This document shows positions 1 to 10,926 of a DNA stretch of 64,000 nucleotides, piece after piece (positions within the stretch are counted from its first letter, which is position 1; every line of letters begins with the position of its first letter). The stretch is from positions 61,887 through 125,886 of the forward strand of contig JANQLB010000091.1 of the NCBI GenBank assembly GCA_028280805.1, given 5' to 3'. The notes under the pieces are model-generated. The model saw only the letters and a list, made by a program, of their open reading frames with translations, searched no databases and was not told the DNA's origin. The DNA comes from Tissierellales bacterium. Lineage in GTDB: Bacteria > Bacillota > Clostridia > Tissierellales > VENL01. Position numbers and translations under genes: made by a program.

Positions 1-274
1 AGTTAATAGTAATATATAATCAAATCTTTTAAAAAAGTTTTTTCTTCTTTTTTTTTGCATCTATACCACCTTCTATTATATAAATAATCTATTATTAAAG
101 ACATAATGCAGCTTGTCTTATTATAAAAAGATTTTAAAATAGTAATTTTACTAGTTTTAACATTATTATGCATTGTATTATGTCTAATGTAATGACTCAT
201 AATAGATTATAACATATAATTATAATAAAACCTATAGTAAGGATATTTTAGTAGGTATAAATATCTTTAAATTA

Positions 275-1720
275 TTACTTTTTAAGAATTTTCTTAATAA
301 TTTTAATGAAACTGTTACTTTGCACTTTTGAAATATATGCATCTCTGCTTATTTTTTTAATTATATCTGAATAGGTTGGATATGCATGAATCATTGATTG
401 AATTTTGCTTATAGGTAAATTTAATGATTTAATTACCTGAAGTTCATGAATTATTTCTCCGGCTCTTTCTCCAAGAATGTGAGATCCTAATATATTTCCC
501 TTCTTGTCACATATAACTTTGGCTAAGCCCTTCTCTTTATTGTCAGTTTTTGCTCTATCTAGATTATTATAGTTGTATTTATAAACTTTTATATCATCTC
601 CATGTAATTCTCTTGCTTCTTTTTCAGTAATTCCTAAGTGTGCTAATTCAGGATCTGTGAAAGTACACCATAACACATTTTTATATTTTACTTTCCTTTT
701 CAAAGGTAAAATATTATTAAGTGCAGCGATAATTCCTTGATATTCAGCCATATGGCTAAATCTATAAGGTCCAACAATATCTCCACAGGCATATACATGT
801 TTAAGGGATGTTTGAAGTTTCTTGTTAACTACTATACCTTTATTAGTATATTTAATTCCAACATCATCTAAATTAAGTCCATTCAAAGCGGGTTTTCTTC
901 CTGTAGCAATAAGAACCTTTTCAAATTCCATTTGTGTCATATCATCTTTATCGTTTTTTAATGTTACAACAGTTTTTTCATATTTACGTTCAAATTTTTC
1001 AACTTTTGTATTTCTCAAAATAATTATTCCCTCTTTTTCCAGACTTTCTTCTAGTATTCCGGTCAGTTCTTCTTCTTCTTTTGCTAAAATTCTTTTACTT
1101 CTCAATACAACTGTCACTTTTACTCCCAATCTTGAAAGGCTTTGTGCAAGTTCGATTCCTATAGCTCCTGCTCCTAATATCATAATTGACTTTGGTAGAG
1201 TTTTTAACTGAAATATTGTTTCATTTGTTAGATAATCAATATCTTCTATACCATTTATTGGAGGTATAAATGGAATTGTTCCCGTTGCCAATATTATATT
1301 CTTTGATGTTAATTTCTCATTATTAACAGATAGAGTATGTTTATTTAAGAATCTTGCTTCACCTTTATAAACTTTTATTCCCTTCTCTTCAAAAACTTCA
1401 GGGCTTTCTTCTTTGTATACTGAGTTTATAACCTTTCTTACATACTCCATAGCTCCTGAATAATTAAGCTCAAATTCTCCTTGTATATTTAAACCAAATT
1501 TCTGCATGTATTTAAAATTATAGGCATATGATGCAGTTTTTATTAGTGCCTTACTTGGAATACACCCTGTCCATGTACATTCACCACCAAGATTATTTTT
1601 TTCAATTATTGCAGTTTTTTTTCCTAAGTTTCCAGCAGTTAATGCTGCAGTTATTCCAGCTCCACCACCGCCCACTACTATTAAATCATAGTCGTATTTC
1701 CTCATTTTATTCAACTCCAT
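275..1720 (-). CDS. FAD-dependent NAD(P)-disulfide oxidoreductase (dihydrolipoamide dehydrogenase / mercuric reductase-like)
   Basis: N-terminal GGGGAGITAAL FAD motif, redox motif GGECTWTGCIPSKALIK, C-terminal dimerisation domain (HAYPTYSDI); no HMA domain. Confidence 0.88.
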   Translation of the reverse strand: MELNKMRKYDYDLIVVGGGGAGITAALTAGNLGKKTAIIEKNNLGGECTWTGCIPSKALIKTASYAYNFKYMQKFGLNIQGEFELNYSGAMEYVRKVINSVYKEESPEVFEEKGIKVYKGEARFLNKHTLSVNNEKLTSKNIILATGTIPFIPPINGIEDIDYLTNETIFQLKTLPKSIMILGAGAIGIELAQSLSRLGVKVTVVLRSKRILAKEEEELTGILEESLEKEGIIILRNTKVEKFERKYEKTVVTLKNDKDDMTQMEFEKVLIATGRKPALNGLNLDDVGIKYTNKGIVVNKKLQTSLKHVYACGDIVGPYRFSHMAEYQGIIAALNNILPLKRKVKYKNVLWCTFTDPELAHLGITEKEARELHGDDIKVYKYNYNNLDRAKTDNKEKGLAKVICDKKGNILGSHILGERAGEIIHELQVIKSLNLPISKIQSMIHAYPTYSDIIKKISRDAYISKVQSNSFIKIIKKILKK

Positions 1721-2140
1721 TTTTTAAGTTTTAATTTGTTTATATATTAATACCCTAGTATTGAACTGAATAAAAGTAATTAATTTTGCCATATCAAAAT
1801 ATAAGTAAACGGTTTGAAGCGATCATGATAATCTAAATAAAAATACATGGAAATCTAGAATGCTTTTACCTAAAATAAAAAAATTAGGCTCTGTTAGACT
1901 ATAGTGTTGTTATCTTGACAAACCAAAATAAATGTTCTGTACTGTTGTTATATATTTAACGATAGGAGATTGTCTATATCGACAATACAGAGTATAATGA
2001 AAGACACAAAATCATTAACAAATATATTGTTAATGATTTTACTGATAGTTTTATACCCACTTCTCATGGTTGTTTAGGGAATTATTGGCAGTTATGTAAA
2101 GTGGTTCTCCCACCCTTGTTTATCGTTATTAATTGATGTA

Positions 2141-2512
2141 TCAAACTCGTTTCCTGCGATTAACTATAGATTTGTAAACAACCTCGACAATAATTCCAAT
2201 AACAAATCCTAATATAGATATGAAAAGTACTCTAAAGCCACCAGCCATACCGTTATATCCTTCTACTGCTGATGATAAATAAAAATCAACACACATTGAT
2301 ATAGTAAAGAAACTAAGATATATGTATCCTAATCTATACCATTTTAGACCTATTGGAACTAATCCAAATATGGAGGACACAAGAATACTCTGTATCAAAA
2401 CCTTATCAATAACCCAATTTTGAGTTAGATAATACACTAACGAATGTATCCCCATTACAACTGCAAGTGTTATAGATACTGTAATCACTCTTTTGATAAT
2501 ATCTTTGTTCAT
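2141..2512 (-). CDS. Small multi-TM membrane protein of unknown function (ORF track start at 2674 reads through a transposase fragment)
   Basis: AAAGGAGGAATGTATT precedes ATG at 2512 (MNKDIIKRV...); about 4 hydrophobic segments. Confidence 0.6.
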   Translation of the reverse strand: MNKDIIKRVITVSITLAVVMGIHSLVYYLTQNWVIDKVLIQSILVSSIFGLVPIGLKWYRLGYIYLSFFTISMCVDFYLSSAVEGYNGMAGGFRVLFISILGFVIGIIVEVVYKSIVNRRKRV

Positions 2513-2596
2513 AATACATTCCTCCTTTGTAAAAGAATCTATTGACTTATATATTGGTTCTCTGTGTTTGTATTGTTCTAATTTTGTATCAGTTAA

Positions 2597-2674
2597 TCGA
2601 GATTTTCTTGGCATAGTGAAGCCACTCTTTTTATGATTGTCTTTGAACGATTCAGGCAAAAAAGTTTCGTCCAT
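2597..2674 (-). pseudogene. IS1595-family transposase internal fragment
   Basis: (IVE)MDETFLPESFKDNHKKSGFTMPRKSR resembles the conserved IS1595-type DETF..ESF..NH..FTMPRK segment; similarity stops abruptly. Confidence 0.6.
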
Positions 2675-2696
2675 TTCAACGATACTTTTTTAAGTA

Positions 2697-4109
2697 TTAT
2701 AACATAAATTCAGTAAATATATTTTTAGGAAGATTCTTCGGCAGATATTCACCGGTATTTGCATTTAATATATATTTATCGAATATTACTGATTTATTAT
2801 TTATAATATACTTTAACATCTTTATAAAAGTCTTAATTTCATTTATGGTATTATAAATTCCGAAGCTTGCCCTAACCATACCCGGTGTTTCTTTCATATC
2901 CTGTAGTAAGAATCTTTTTTGAAACTGAACAATGTCTTTGTTTGAAATTTTAAGCAGACTGTGTACATACGGATGGGCACAGAAGCATCCGCTGCGTACA
3001 CCTATACCTCCCTCATATGCAAGGGCTGAGGCTACAAGATTATGAGGTATATCTTTTACATTAAACGATATAACACCAACTTTATCTATAGAGTTCTTAG
3101 TGTTTGATGGAGAATAAATTGTAATACCTTTGATACTGTTTAATTCTGTAATTAAATTATCTGTTAAAGTATTTTCGTGCTTCTGAATATTTCTCATTCC
3201 AATTTCCTGTAAAACTTTAATTGCCTCTGCAAGAGCCACTGATCCAACGACATTAGGAGTACCGGCTTCGTCTTTTTCAGGAGGATCTGCCCAATGGGTA
3301 TTATATTTTGTAACGCTTATTATAGTTCCGCCTCCCACATACTCCGGTTCGCCTTTTATAAGAACTGACTTAGGAGCAATTAACACTCCGGTACCAAAGG
3401 GAGCATACATCTTATGTCCGCAAAATGCAATGAAATCAATGTAATCATCCTTTTTATTTCCCTTCATATTTACTTTTCTATGCGGAATAAGTTGTGCTGC
3501 ATCTACCATTATCTTTGAACCGTATTTATGACAAAGAGCTGCTATGTAATGAATATCATTTACAATTCCCGTAACATTTGAACATCCTGTTATGGTTACC
3601 AGCTTCACTTTACCTGCATTAATCTTTATCTTATGTTCTAAATCTTTAATATCCAGCTCTCCGTTATCTAAAACTTTTGAATGAAGGACTTTAGCTTTAT
3701 TTCTCCAAGGTAAATCATTAGAGTGATGCTCCATAATTGTCGTAATCACTATATCGTTTTTAGTTAATCCAAGTCTGTATGAAAGCTTGTTTATAGCTTC
3801 TGTAGTATTTTTCACAAAAACAACAACATTATCATTATTACTACCGACAAAGTTGGTTACAATTTCACGAGTCTGTTCATAGACTTTTGTAGAAATTTTA
3901 GATTTATAACCTGTACCCCTATGTATGCTGGAATACCATTCTAAAAAAGAATTAACTTTATTTAAAATAGGTTGAAGAGTGGGAGTGCTGGCTGCATTAT
4001 CAAGGTTAATATAATTAACCTTTTTTCCATTATGCAGCATAACTTTTTTATCTATTCCAACTACATATTTTCTTATATTATCAATAGAATATGTATTTTT
4101 AAAAATCAT
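2697..4109 (-). CDS. Aminotransferase class V / cysteine desulfurase-like PLP enzyme
   Basis: NLDNAASTPT, TTIMEHHSNDLPWR, VDAAQLIPHRKV, FCGHKMYAPFGTG (PLP lysine), GVRSGCFCAHPY. Confidence 0.85.
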   Translation of the reverse strand: MIFKNTYSIDNIRKYVVGIDKKVMLHNGKKVNYINLDNAASTPTLQPILNKVNSFLEWYSSIHRGTGYKSKISTKVYEQTREIVTNFVGSNNDNVVVFVKNTTEAINKLSYRLGLTKNDIVITTIMEHHSNDLPWRNKAKVLHSKVLDNGELDIKDLEHKIKINAGKVKLVTITGCSNVTGIVNDIHYIAALCHKYGSKIMVDAAQLIPHRKVNMKGNKKDDYIDFIAFCGHKMYAPFGTGVLIAPKSVLIKGEPEYVGGGTIISVTKYNTHWADPPEKDEAGTPNVVGSVALAEAIKVLQEIGMRNIQKHENTLTDNLITELNSIKGITIYSPSNTKNSIDKVGVISFNVKDIPHNLVASALAYEGGIGVRSGCFCAHPYVHSLLKISNKDIVQFQKRFLLQDMKETPGMVRASFGIYNTINEIKTFIKMLKYIINNKSVIFDKYILNANTGEYLPKNLPKNIFTEFML

Positions 4110-4307
4110 AAAATCCCCCCATCAAAAGTATATATACTATTACATTATGAGGAGAATAAGCGTTTTGACACAAAAAACAAAACCAATAATACATTTGATT
4201 ATTCACATAAGTTAAATTAGGTTATAATATAGTAGGTTGATTATTTTGTTTTAACAGATAACTATAAAAGTTAATTTAAATATTAATATTTAAGGGAGTG
4301 AAGACAA

Positions 4308-4790
4308 ATGGAAATAATTTTATTTATAATAGCTTTGATAATAATGTTCATAGGATTTGTCGGGACTTTTTTACCAGCTATACCGGGGACTGGACTGATA
4401 TTTATAACAGCTTTATTATACGCAATTATAACCGGATTTTCAGAGATTACAGTTAATACAATTATAATATTGGGTATCTTGGCAGCCATATCAATGGCTA
4501 TGCAATATACTGCATCTTTAATTACTACCAAGAAGGTTGGAGCTTCAAAATATGGATTAATAGGAGCAGTTCTTGGAGGAATTATAGGGTTTATGATATT
4601 AAACGTGATTGGACTATTATTAGGACAGTTCATCGGAGCTATATTAGGTGAATTACTTAAAAAAACAGAAGTTAAAAAATCATTAAAGGTTGGATTTGCA
4701 ACATTTGCAGGATATATTTTAGGAGTAGTAGTTGAAAGCACTATAGCTGTTATTATGATTTTAGTTTTTATAATTAGAATAATTTTTTAG
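4308..4790 (+). CDS. DUF456 domain-containing membrane protein
   Basis: Gly-rich TM segments typical of DUF456; RBS AAGGGAGTG. Confidence 0.75.
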   Translation: MEIILFIIALIIMFIGFVGTFLPAIPGTGLIFITALLYAIITGFSEITVNTIIILGILAAISMAMQYTASLITTKKVGASKYGLIGAVLGGIIGFMILNVIGLLLGQFIGAILGELLKKTEVKKSLKVGFATFAGYILGVVVESTIAVIMILVFIIRIIF

Positions 4791-4801
4791 GGAGTGATTA
4801 A

Positions 4802-5629
4802 GTGTATATAGGAAGTCATATATCAATATCTAAAGGTTTTGCTAATGCCGCTAAAACTGCAGTAAGTATGGGTGCTAATACCTTTCAATTTTTTACAAGG
4901 AATCCCAGAGGAGCAAAGGCTAAGAATTTAGAACCTAAAGATATTAAAAATCTTATAGATATTATGGAAGAATACAGCTTTGGTCCATTATTAGCTCATG
5001 CACCATATACTCTTAATTTAGCATCATACAAAGAGCATGTATATGATTTTGCTAAACAGATCTTTAAAGATGATATAAAAAGACTTGAACAGACACCATG
5101 TAATTTGTATAATTTTCATCCGGGTAATCATACGGGTAAAGGAGTAGAATATGGAACAAAAAGAATAGCAGATATTATTAACGGTACATTGACCGGTAAT
5201 GAAAAAACTATGATTCTTCTTGAAACCATGTCAGGAAAGGGAACAGAAATAGGATACACATTTGAGCAGTTAAAAAACATAATAGATAAGATAAAATATT
5301 CAGAGCTTATGGGGGTATGTCTTGATACCTGTCATGTATATTCTGCTGGTTATGATATAGTTAATAAACTAGATAACGTTTTACAGGAATTTGATGATAT
5401 TTTAGGTATTGAAAAATTAAAGGCTATACACTTAAATGATAGTATGAAGGAATTTAATAGTAGAAAAGACAGGCATGCAATAATCGGAGAAGGAATTATA
5501 GGATTAGAAGCTATAATAGCTATTATTAACCATCCCCAGTTAACAAATATTCCTTTCTTATTAGAAACACCTAATGATGTTGAAGGTCATGCAGAAGAAA
5601 TAAAATTGCTAAAAGAAAACAAAATATAG
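4802..5629 (+). CDS. nfo: Deoxyribonuclease IV (endonuclease IV family)
   Basis: MYIGSHISISKG, NTFQFFTRNPRG, LDTCHVYSAGYD, HLNDS.....RKDRHAIIGEG. Confidence 0.93.
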   Translation: MYIGSHISISKGFANAAKTAVSMGANTFQFFTRNPRGAKAKNLEPKDIKNLIDIMEEYSFGPLLAHAPYTLNLASYKEHVYDFAKQIFKDDIKRLEQTPCNLYNFHPGNHTGKGVEYGTKRIADIINGTLTGNEKTMILLETMSGKGTEIGYTFEQLKNIIDKIKYSELMGVCLDTCHVYSAGYDIVNKLDNVLQEFDDILGIEKLKAIHLNDSMKEFNSRKDRHAIIGEGIIGLEAIIAIINHPQLTNIPFLLETPNDVEGHAEEIKLLKENKI

Positions 5630-5640
5630 TTAAAACAATT

Positions 5641-5670
5641 AAGAGAGATGATAAATTTATCATCTCTCTT
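5641..5670. terminator. Bidirectional intrinsic terminator between convergent genes
   Basis: Perfect palindrome AAGAGAGATGATAAA/TTTATCATCTCTCTT. Confidence 0.8.
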
Positions 5671-5705
5671 ATTACTTTAGTTTTTAATTTGTCTTGTTTC
5701 TTTCA

Positions 5706-7067
5706 TTAAGGTGTTTCTTTTATGGGCATATCTGGGACAGGTTGTTCACCATATATTTCAGGACTATTATAATATCCATATCCATATACATACTGCTCTA
5801 TCATTAACTGTATGAAATTTATAGAGTTTTCTTCAGTAATCTCAGGAAACTCAATGCTTTCTACTTCATTAATATCTGATATTATACTATCAAAATCTAT
5901 AGACAAATAAATAGCAGATATTTCTTTTTCATAGTCATAGCTGGTAAATTTTTCAGGTTCATAGTCATAGCTGGTAAATTCTTCAGCATATAAACCTGCA
6001 AATAAATCATTTATTTTTTGTATATCAAATACTAAGTCAATTGTTCCAGCATATTCAGTTAAGTAACCATCCTCATTTATTCTATACGTTAATGCAATTC
6101 CATTTTCACCAATCAATGGTACATCTTTGAAAGCATTCATAAATTCATTGAATTTTTCCTTAGCCTTTTCCATATCTAATTTTTCTAACATATCTTGAAT
6201 ATTTTGCTCTATTTCATCTTTAGACATGCTATTTGTTGTATCCATATCGTAGATTAATTCACCCATTAAATTTAAGTACTCTTCAATTAAATGTTTTGTT
6301 TCTTCTCTCTCTAAAATATAATTACCAGTAGATGTTACAAAATCTTTAAAAGATTTATCATCAAAATTTATTTCAAATATGTCAAATTTCTTTCCATCTA
6401 CTATTTCTTTTCCCATATAAGAAATAACTTTTTCTCCATCTTCATTGCTTTTTTCAAATTCATCTAGACTAGTTAAAAAAGCTTCTTGTAAATCTAATCC
6501 TAATTGTTCACCTAATTTAGCAATCTGATTGAAGTCAAGGTTAACATTTTGATGTTCCATTAACTCTTCGTAACCAGATAAATCGTAAACTAAATATTCT
6601 ACATTAGCCATATCAGGTGAAAGTTCTCCAATAAAAGGTCTAAAAATTTGAGGTATTTCTATAATTTGTGTAGCTTTAAAATTATCTTCTGACAAGTCAT
6701 AATTTTGCCACATGTTTACATTAAAGCCTAAACCTCCAAGATTGTATGATAAATAAGTTTCTGTAAAGTACTTTTCATCTCCATCTTTCATAAATGTTTG
6801 ATCTAAATTTAATTCAATATTTTGTAACATACCTCTATACATATTTATTATAGTTTGCGTATCCTGGTCAAAAGAAGAAGTATTAACATCAAAATCCAAA
6901 CTGATTTTCATATTTGTATCTGAGTTAAATGAATCCATTTCAGGACTATTTATAAATGACTCAAATAAATCAGTACTTCCATCTGTTGTACACCCGGTAA
7001 TAAAAGCAGAAATCATCAAAGTGATTAATAAAACAGCAACTGCTTTAGTTCTTATTTTCATAATCAA
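5706..7067 (-). CDS. Putative lipoprotein of unknown function
   Basis: Signal peptide with lipobox ISAFITGC; acidic extracellular domain. Confidence 0.65.
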   Translation of the reverse strand: MIMKIRTKAVAVLLITLMISAFITGCTTDGSTDLFESFINSPEMDSFNSDTNMKISLDFDVNTSSFDQDTQTIINMYRGMLQNIELNLDQTFMKDGDEKYFTETYLSYNLGGLGFNVNMWQNYDLSEDNFKATQIIEIPQIFRPFIGELSPDMANVEYLVYDLSGYEELMEHQNVNLDFNQIAKLGEQLGLDLQEAFLTSLDEFEKSNEDGEKVISYMGKEIVDGKKFDIFEINFDDKSFKDFVTSTGNYILEREETKHLIEEYLNLMGELIYDMDTTNSMSKDEIEQNIQDMLEKLDMEKAKEKFNEFMNAFKDVPLIGENGIALTYRINEDGYLTEYAGTIDLVFDIQKINDLFAGLYAEEFTSYDYEPEKFTSYDYEKEISAIYLSIDFDSIISDINEVESIEFPEITEENSINFIQLMIEQYVYGYGYYNSPEIYGEQPVPDMPIKETP

Positions 7068-7279
7068 TGCCCCCTAAATTTATGTACTTTTTATTAATTA
7101 ATATAATATTTATTATAGTGTATTTTTAATATATTTACAACTAATCTTTCTTTAATTTGTTATTAATTTATCTTAATATTAACAAAACATAATTTAATGA
7201 GTTTTTAAAGGGTTTAATTGTCTTAAATAACTGTTATAATATTTTTATATAATAAATTTTTAAGAAAAGAGATAAAATT

Positions 7280-8410
7280 ATGACTATCATAGATTTTAAA
7301 AAATATATAATACAAAAATCAAAAGAATTAAATATAGATATAATCGGCTTTTGTGATAGTAAGCCGTTTAACTACCTTAAAGAGATATTAACAATGAGAA
7401 GAGAGGAAGGTTATGAAACTGAATTTGAAGAAAAAGATATAGAGCTTAGGATTAATCCTAAGAAAACTTTACCTAATGCTAAATCTATCATTGCTATAGG
7501 TATGTCATACAATGTACTAGAATCATCAGTTAGTAAAAATGAGAGTAGCCTTAAAGGTAAACTTTCTAAGTCTTCTTGGGGTATAGATTACCATGTAGTT
7601 CTAACAGAAAAGCTTCAAAAGTTAGCGAGAGAAATAAAAAAGGTAAATAATTTTGAGTATAAAATCTTTGTAGATACAGGACCGTTACTAGATAGAGAGA
7701 TTGCTAAAAAAGCAGGTATAGGTTGGTATGGAAAGAATAACTCTATAATTAATGATAAATTTGGTTCTTTTATTTTTATAGGATACATGATAACGGATTT
7801 AGAAATTACTCCGGATAGTATAACTAAAGATGAATGCGGAAGCTGTGAGATTTGTATTAAATCATGTCCAACAAAAGCAATAGGTCATGGGCATACGATA
7901 GATAGTAGAAAATGTATCTCTTATCTTACACAAACAAAACAAAGAATACCTTATGATTTACGAGATAAAATGGGAATACAGGTATATGGTTGTGATACAT
8001 GTCAAAGCTGCTGTCCCAGAAATAAAGATATATTAAAAACAGAAAATACCCCTTTTATACCTCATAAAACTGGTGGTATAATAGATATTAACGAGCTGTT
8101 TCATATGTCAAATAAAGAATTTAAGGACAGGTATGGTCATGTTGCTGCCAGCTGGAGAGGAAAAAATATATTAAAAAGAAACTGTATTATAGCTCTAGGA
8201 AACTTAAAGGATCAAAATAGTATAGAACTTTTAACAAAATCAATAAATGATCAAAGTGCTATGATAAGAGAATATTCTGCATGGGCTTTGCTAAAAATAG
8301 ATAGAAAATTAGGCAGAAAAATAATAAAAGAGCATATTGACAGAGAAAAGGATATTGAAGTAAAAAAAGAAATGGAAGGACTCTTAAAATATTATAGATT
8401 TTTTTCATAA
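7280..8410 (+). CDS. queG: Epoxyqueuosine reductase (QueG), with C-terminal HEAT-like region
   Basis: Two 4Fe-4S motifs (CGSCEICIKSCPTKAI, CDTCQSCCPRN), FVDTGPLLDREIAKKAGIGWYGKN. Confidence 0.9.
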   Translation: MTIIDFKKYIIQKSKELNIDIIGFCDSKPFNYLKEILTMRREEGYETEFEEKDIELRINPKKTLPNAKSIIAIGMSYNVLESSVSKNESSLKGKLSKSSWGIDYHVVLTEKLQKLAREIKKVNNFEYKIFVDTGPLLDREIAKKAGIGWYGKNNSIINDKFGSFIFIGYMITDLEITPDSITKDECGSCEICIKSCPTKAIGHGHTIDSRKCISYLTQTKQRIPYDLRDKMGIQVYGCDTCQSCCPRNKDILKTENTPFIPHKTGGIIDINELFHMSNKEFKDRYGHVAASWRGKNILKRNCIIALGNLKDQNSIELLTKSINDQSAMIREYSAWALLKIDRKLGRKIIKEHIDREKDIEVKKEMEGLLKYYRFFS

Positions 8411-8547
8411 AAGTTTTATTGGCATGTAAAATCCCGCTTAAGTATGTTATACTTGTATTGTGAATTTTTTATCATTAAATATATGATATATTAAATAAGA
8501 TGCAATATTTTATTTTAGAATTTTAAACCAAGGAGGTTAAATGTCTA

Positions 8548-9729
8548 ATGGGTAGTAATCATAGTTTTTTAGAAGGTAAGATTAAAGATTTAAAGGATGA
8601 AGGAGTTTATAGAAAACTTCCTGTACTAGAAGGAGCAAATGAAGCTGAAATAATTTTAGACGGTCAAAGGGTAATAAATCTTTCATCAAACAATTACTTA
8701 GGATTTTCTAATCATCCCAAATTAAAGAAAGCTGCAGTTGAAGCAGTAGAAAAATACGGTGTTGGAGCAGGTGCAGTAAGAACTATAGTCGGCAATATGG
8801 ACATTCATGAGGAACTGGAAAAGATACTTGCAGAGTTTAAGAGAGAAGAAGCTGTTATGGTATTCCAATCAGGTTTTAACTGTAATGCAGGAACTATTCA
8901 AGCTATTACTCAAAAAGGAGATTTAATAATATCTGATGAACTAAACCATGCTAGTATTATTGATGGTGTTAGATTAAGCAGAGCTGATAAAGCTATATTT
9001 AAGCACTCTGATATGGAAGATTTAGAAAAGGTATTAAAAGAAAAAAGAGATAATTATAATAATTGCTTAATCATTACTGATGGTGTATTCAGTATGGACG
9101 GTGATATTGCTAAACTGCCGGAAATCGTTGAATTAGCACAAAAATATAACTGCATGACCTACGTAGACGATGCTCATGGTTCAGGAGTATTAGGTGAAAG
9201 CGGTAGAGGAACAGTAGACCACTTTCATTTACATGGTAAAGTGGACTTTTCAATAGGAACTTTATCTAAGGCTATAGGCGTTATTGGTGGTTATGTTGCT
9301 ACAAGTAAGTCTGGACAGGAATGGTTAAATCATAGAGGCAGACCAATTCTATTTAGTACTGCTTTACCACCAGCAGCAGTAGGAGCAATTATTCAAGCAG
9401 TTAAAATGTTAATGGAAACTACAGAGTTTACAGATAGGTTATGGAGTAATGCTAAATATTTTAAAGAAAAGCTTGGAAAACTTGGATTTGATACTGGAAA
9501 CAGTGAAACTCCAATAACTCCTGTAATCATTGGAGATGAAGCTGAAACTATGGAATTTAGCAGAAAGCTTAAAGAAAACGGAGTTTTCGTTTCAGGTATA
9601 GTATTCCCAACTGTACCTAAAGGAACAGGAAGGGTAAGATGCATGGTAACAGCAGGGCATACAGAAGAAATGCTTGACAGAGCTGTTGATACATTTGAGA
9701 AAGTTGGAAAGGAAATGGGAATAATATAA
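8548..9729 (+). CDS. Glycine C-acetyltransferase / 8-amino-7-oxononanoate synthase family (KBL-like)
   Basis: [50 protein letters not shown]. Confidence 0.9.
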   Translation: MGSNHSFLEGKIKDLKDEGVYRKLPVLEGANEAEIILDGQRVINLSSNNYLGFSNHPKLKKAAVEAVEKYGVGAGAVRTIVGNMDIHEELEKILAEFKREEAVMVFQSGFNCNAGTIQAITQKGDLIISDELNHASIIDGVRLSRADKAIFKHSDMEDLEKVLKEKRDNYNNCLIITDGVFSMDGDIAKLPEIVELAQKYNCMTYVDDAHGSGVLGESGRGTVDHFHLHGKVDFSIGTLSKAIGVIGGYVATSKSGQEWLNHRGRPILFSTALPPAAVGAIIQAVKMLMETTEFTDRLWSNAKYFKEKLGKLGFDTGNSETPITPVIIGDEAETMEFSRKLKENGVFVSGIVFPTVPKGTGRVRCMVTAGHTEEMLDRAVDTFEKVGKEMGII

Positions 9730-9740
9730 AGCTATCTCTA

Positions 9741-9770
9741 GAACACTGGTAAAGTCCCGGTGTTCTTTTA
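9741..9770 (+). terminator. Intrinsic terminator
   Basis: GAACACTGG...CCGGTGTTC followed by TTTT. Confidence 0.7.
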
Positions 9771-9861
9771 GATTTATAAATAAAAGATTTTAAAGATTAG
9801 TCACTTTAATATATGATAAAATTAATATAATGGATAAAACTAAGTTATCAGAGGTGATAAG

Positions 9862-10143
9862 ATGATTATAGGCGTATGTACTTTAGAGATAATGATATAT
9901 GGGGTAAACTCATTAAAAGAGAAAAGGCAGGTTATAAAGAGCATTTTGGGCAGGATTAAGTCAAGATATAATGTTTCAATTGCTGAAATTGATTTAAATG
10001 ATGTATGGCGTAGCGGTATAATCGGTATTGCATGTGTTTCAAATGACTCTATTCATGCTAGACAAATGCTGTCAAATGTTATGAAATTTATTGAAAGAGA
10101 CAGCAGAGTAGAAATAATGAAACATAATATTGAAATAATGTGA
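9862..10143 (+). CDS. DUF503 domain-containing protein
   Basis: SLKEKRQVIKSILGRIKSRYNVSIAEID motif. Confidence 0.85.
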   Translation: MIIGVCTLEIMIYGVNSLKEKRQVIKSILGRIKSRYNVSIAEIDLNDVWRSGIIGIACVSNDSIHARQMLSNVMKFIERDSRVEIMKHNIEIM

Positions 10144-10180
10144 TATATTAATTAAAATCAAGAACGTATTCTATGAAAGG

Positions 10181-10840
10181 ATGATTATTATGAAAAATAA
10201 ATTAACTAAAAGTGAAATGAGTGAAGTGCTGGAAATGTTAAGGGTCATGTATCCGGACCCCCAATCAGAGCTTAATTACTCGACCCCTTTTGAACTGCTG
10301 ATAGCTACAATATTGGCTGCTCAGTGTACAGATGTCAGGGTAAACAAGATTACTAAGGAGCTATACAAAGAATACAAAACACCACAAGATTTTTTAAAGC
10401 TGTCACAAGAAGAACTGGGTGAACTTATTAGAAGTTGTGGATTTTATAAAAACAAAAGTAAAAACATATTAAAGACATGTGAAATCTTAGTCAATCAACA
10501 TGGCGGACATGTACCTGATACTAGAGAGGAGCTTGTAAAACTACCGGGAGTAGGGAGAAAAACTGCCAATGTGGTAATAAGTAATGTCTTTAATAAACCT
10601 GCAATTGCTGTAGACACACATGTATTTAGAGTTTCAAATAGAATTGGTTTAGCATCTTCAAATAATGTTGATGATACTGAGAATGATTTGATGAAAAACA
10701 TTAAAAAAGAAGATTGGTCTGATGCACATCATTGGTTAATTTTTCACGGTAGAAGGGTATGTAAGGCAAGAAAACCTCAATGTCACGAGTGTTCGCTAAC
10801 AAAGTATTGCCTTTATTTTAAAAATATTATTCAAGGATAA
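10181..10840 (+). CDS. nth: Endonuclease III
   Basis: HhH LPGVGRKTANVV, VDTHVFRVSNRIGL, C-terminal Fe-S cysteines CKARKPQCHECSLTKYC. Confidence 0.95.
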   Translation: MIIMKNKLTKSEMSEVLEMLRVMYPDPQSELNYSTPFELLIATILAAQCTDVRVNKITKELYKEYKTPQDFLKLSQEELGELIRSCGFYKNKSKNILKTCEILVNQHGGHVPDTREELVKLPGVGRKTANVVISNVFNKPAIAVDTHVFRVSNRIGLASSNNVDDTENDLMKNIKKEDWSDAHHWLIFHGRRVCKARKPQCHECSLTKYCLYFKNIIQG

Positions 10841-10926
10841 ATCTACAAAAAAATTGTCTGATTAAAAGGAAAAAAGTAATCTTTTGGAGAATTAATCATT
10901 ATTAGTCGAATGAAAGAGGTGGTATT

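Noticed and set aside
3-200. 65-aa minus-strand ORF at the window edge
   Set aside because: Low-complexity, no clear RBS, no recognisable domain; probably intergenic
822-1211. 129-aa plus-strand ORF within the oxidoreductase gene
   Set aside because: Antisense to a conserved FAD enzyme
4283-4741. 152-aa minus-strand ORF opposite the DUF456 gene
   Set aside because: Antisense shadow ORF; the plus strand has the better RBS and TM pattern
8416-8440. Possible sigma-54 promoter (TTGGCATGTAAAATCCCGC)
   Set aside because: The -12 TTGC element is absent; does not fit TGGCAC-N5-TTGC
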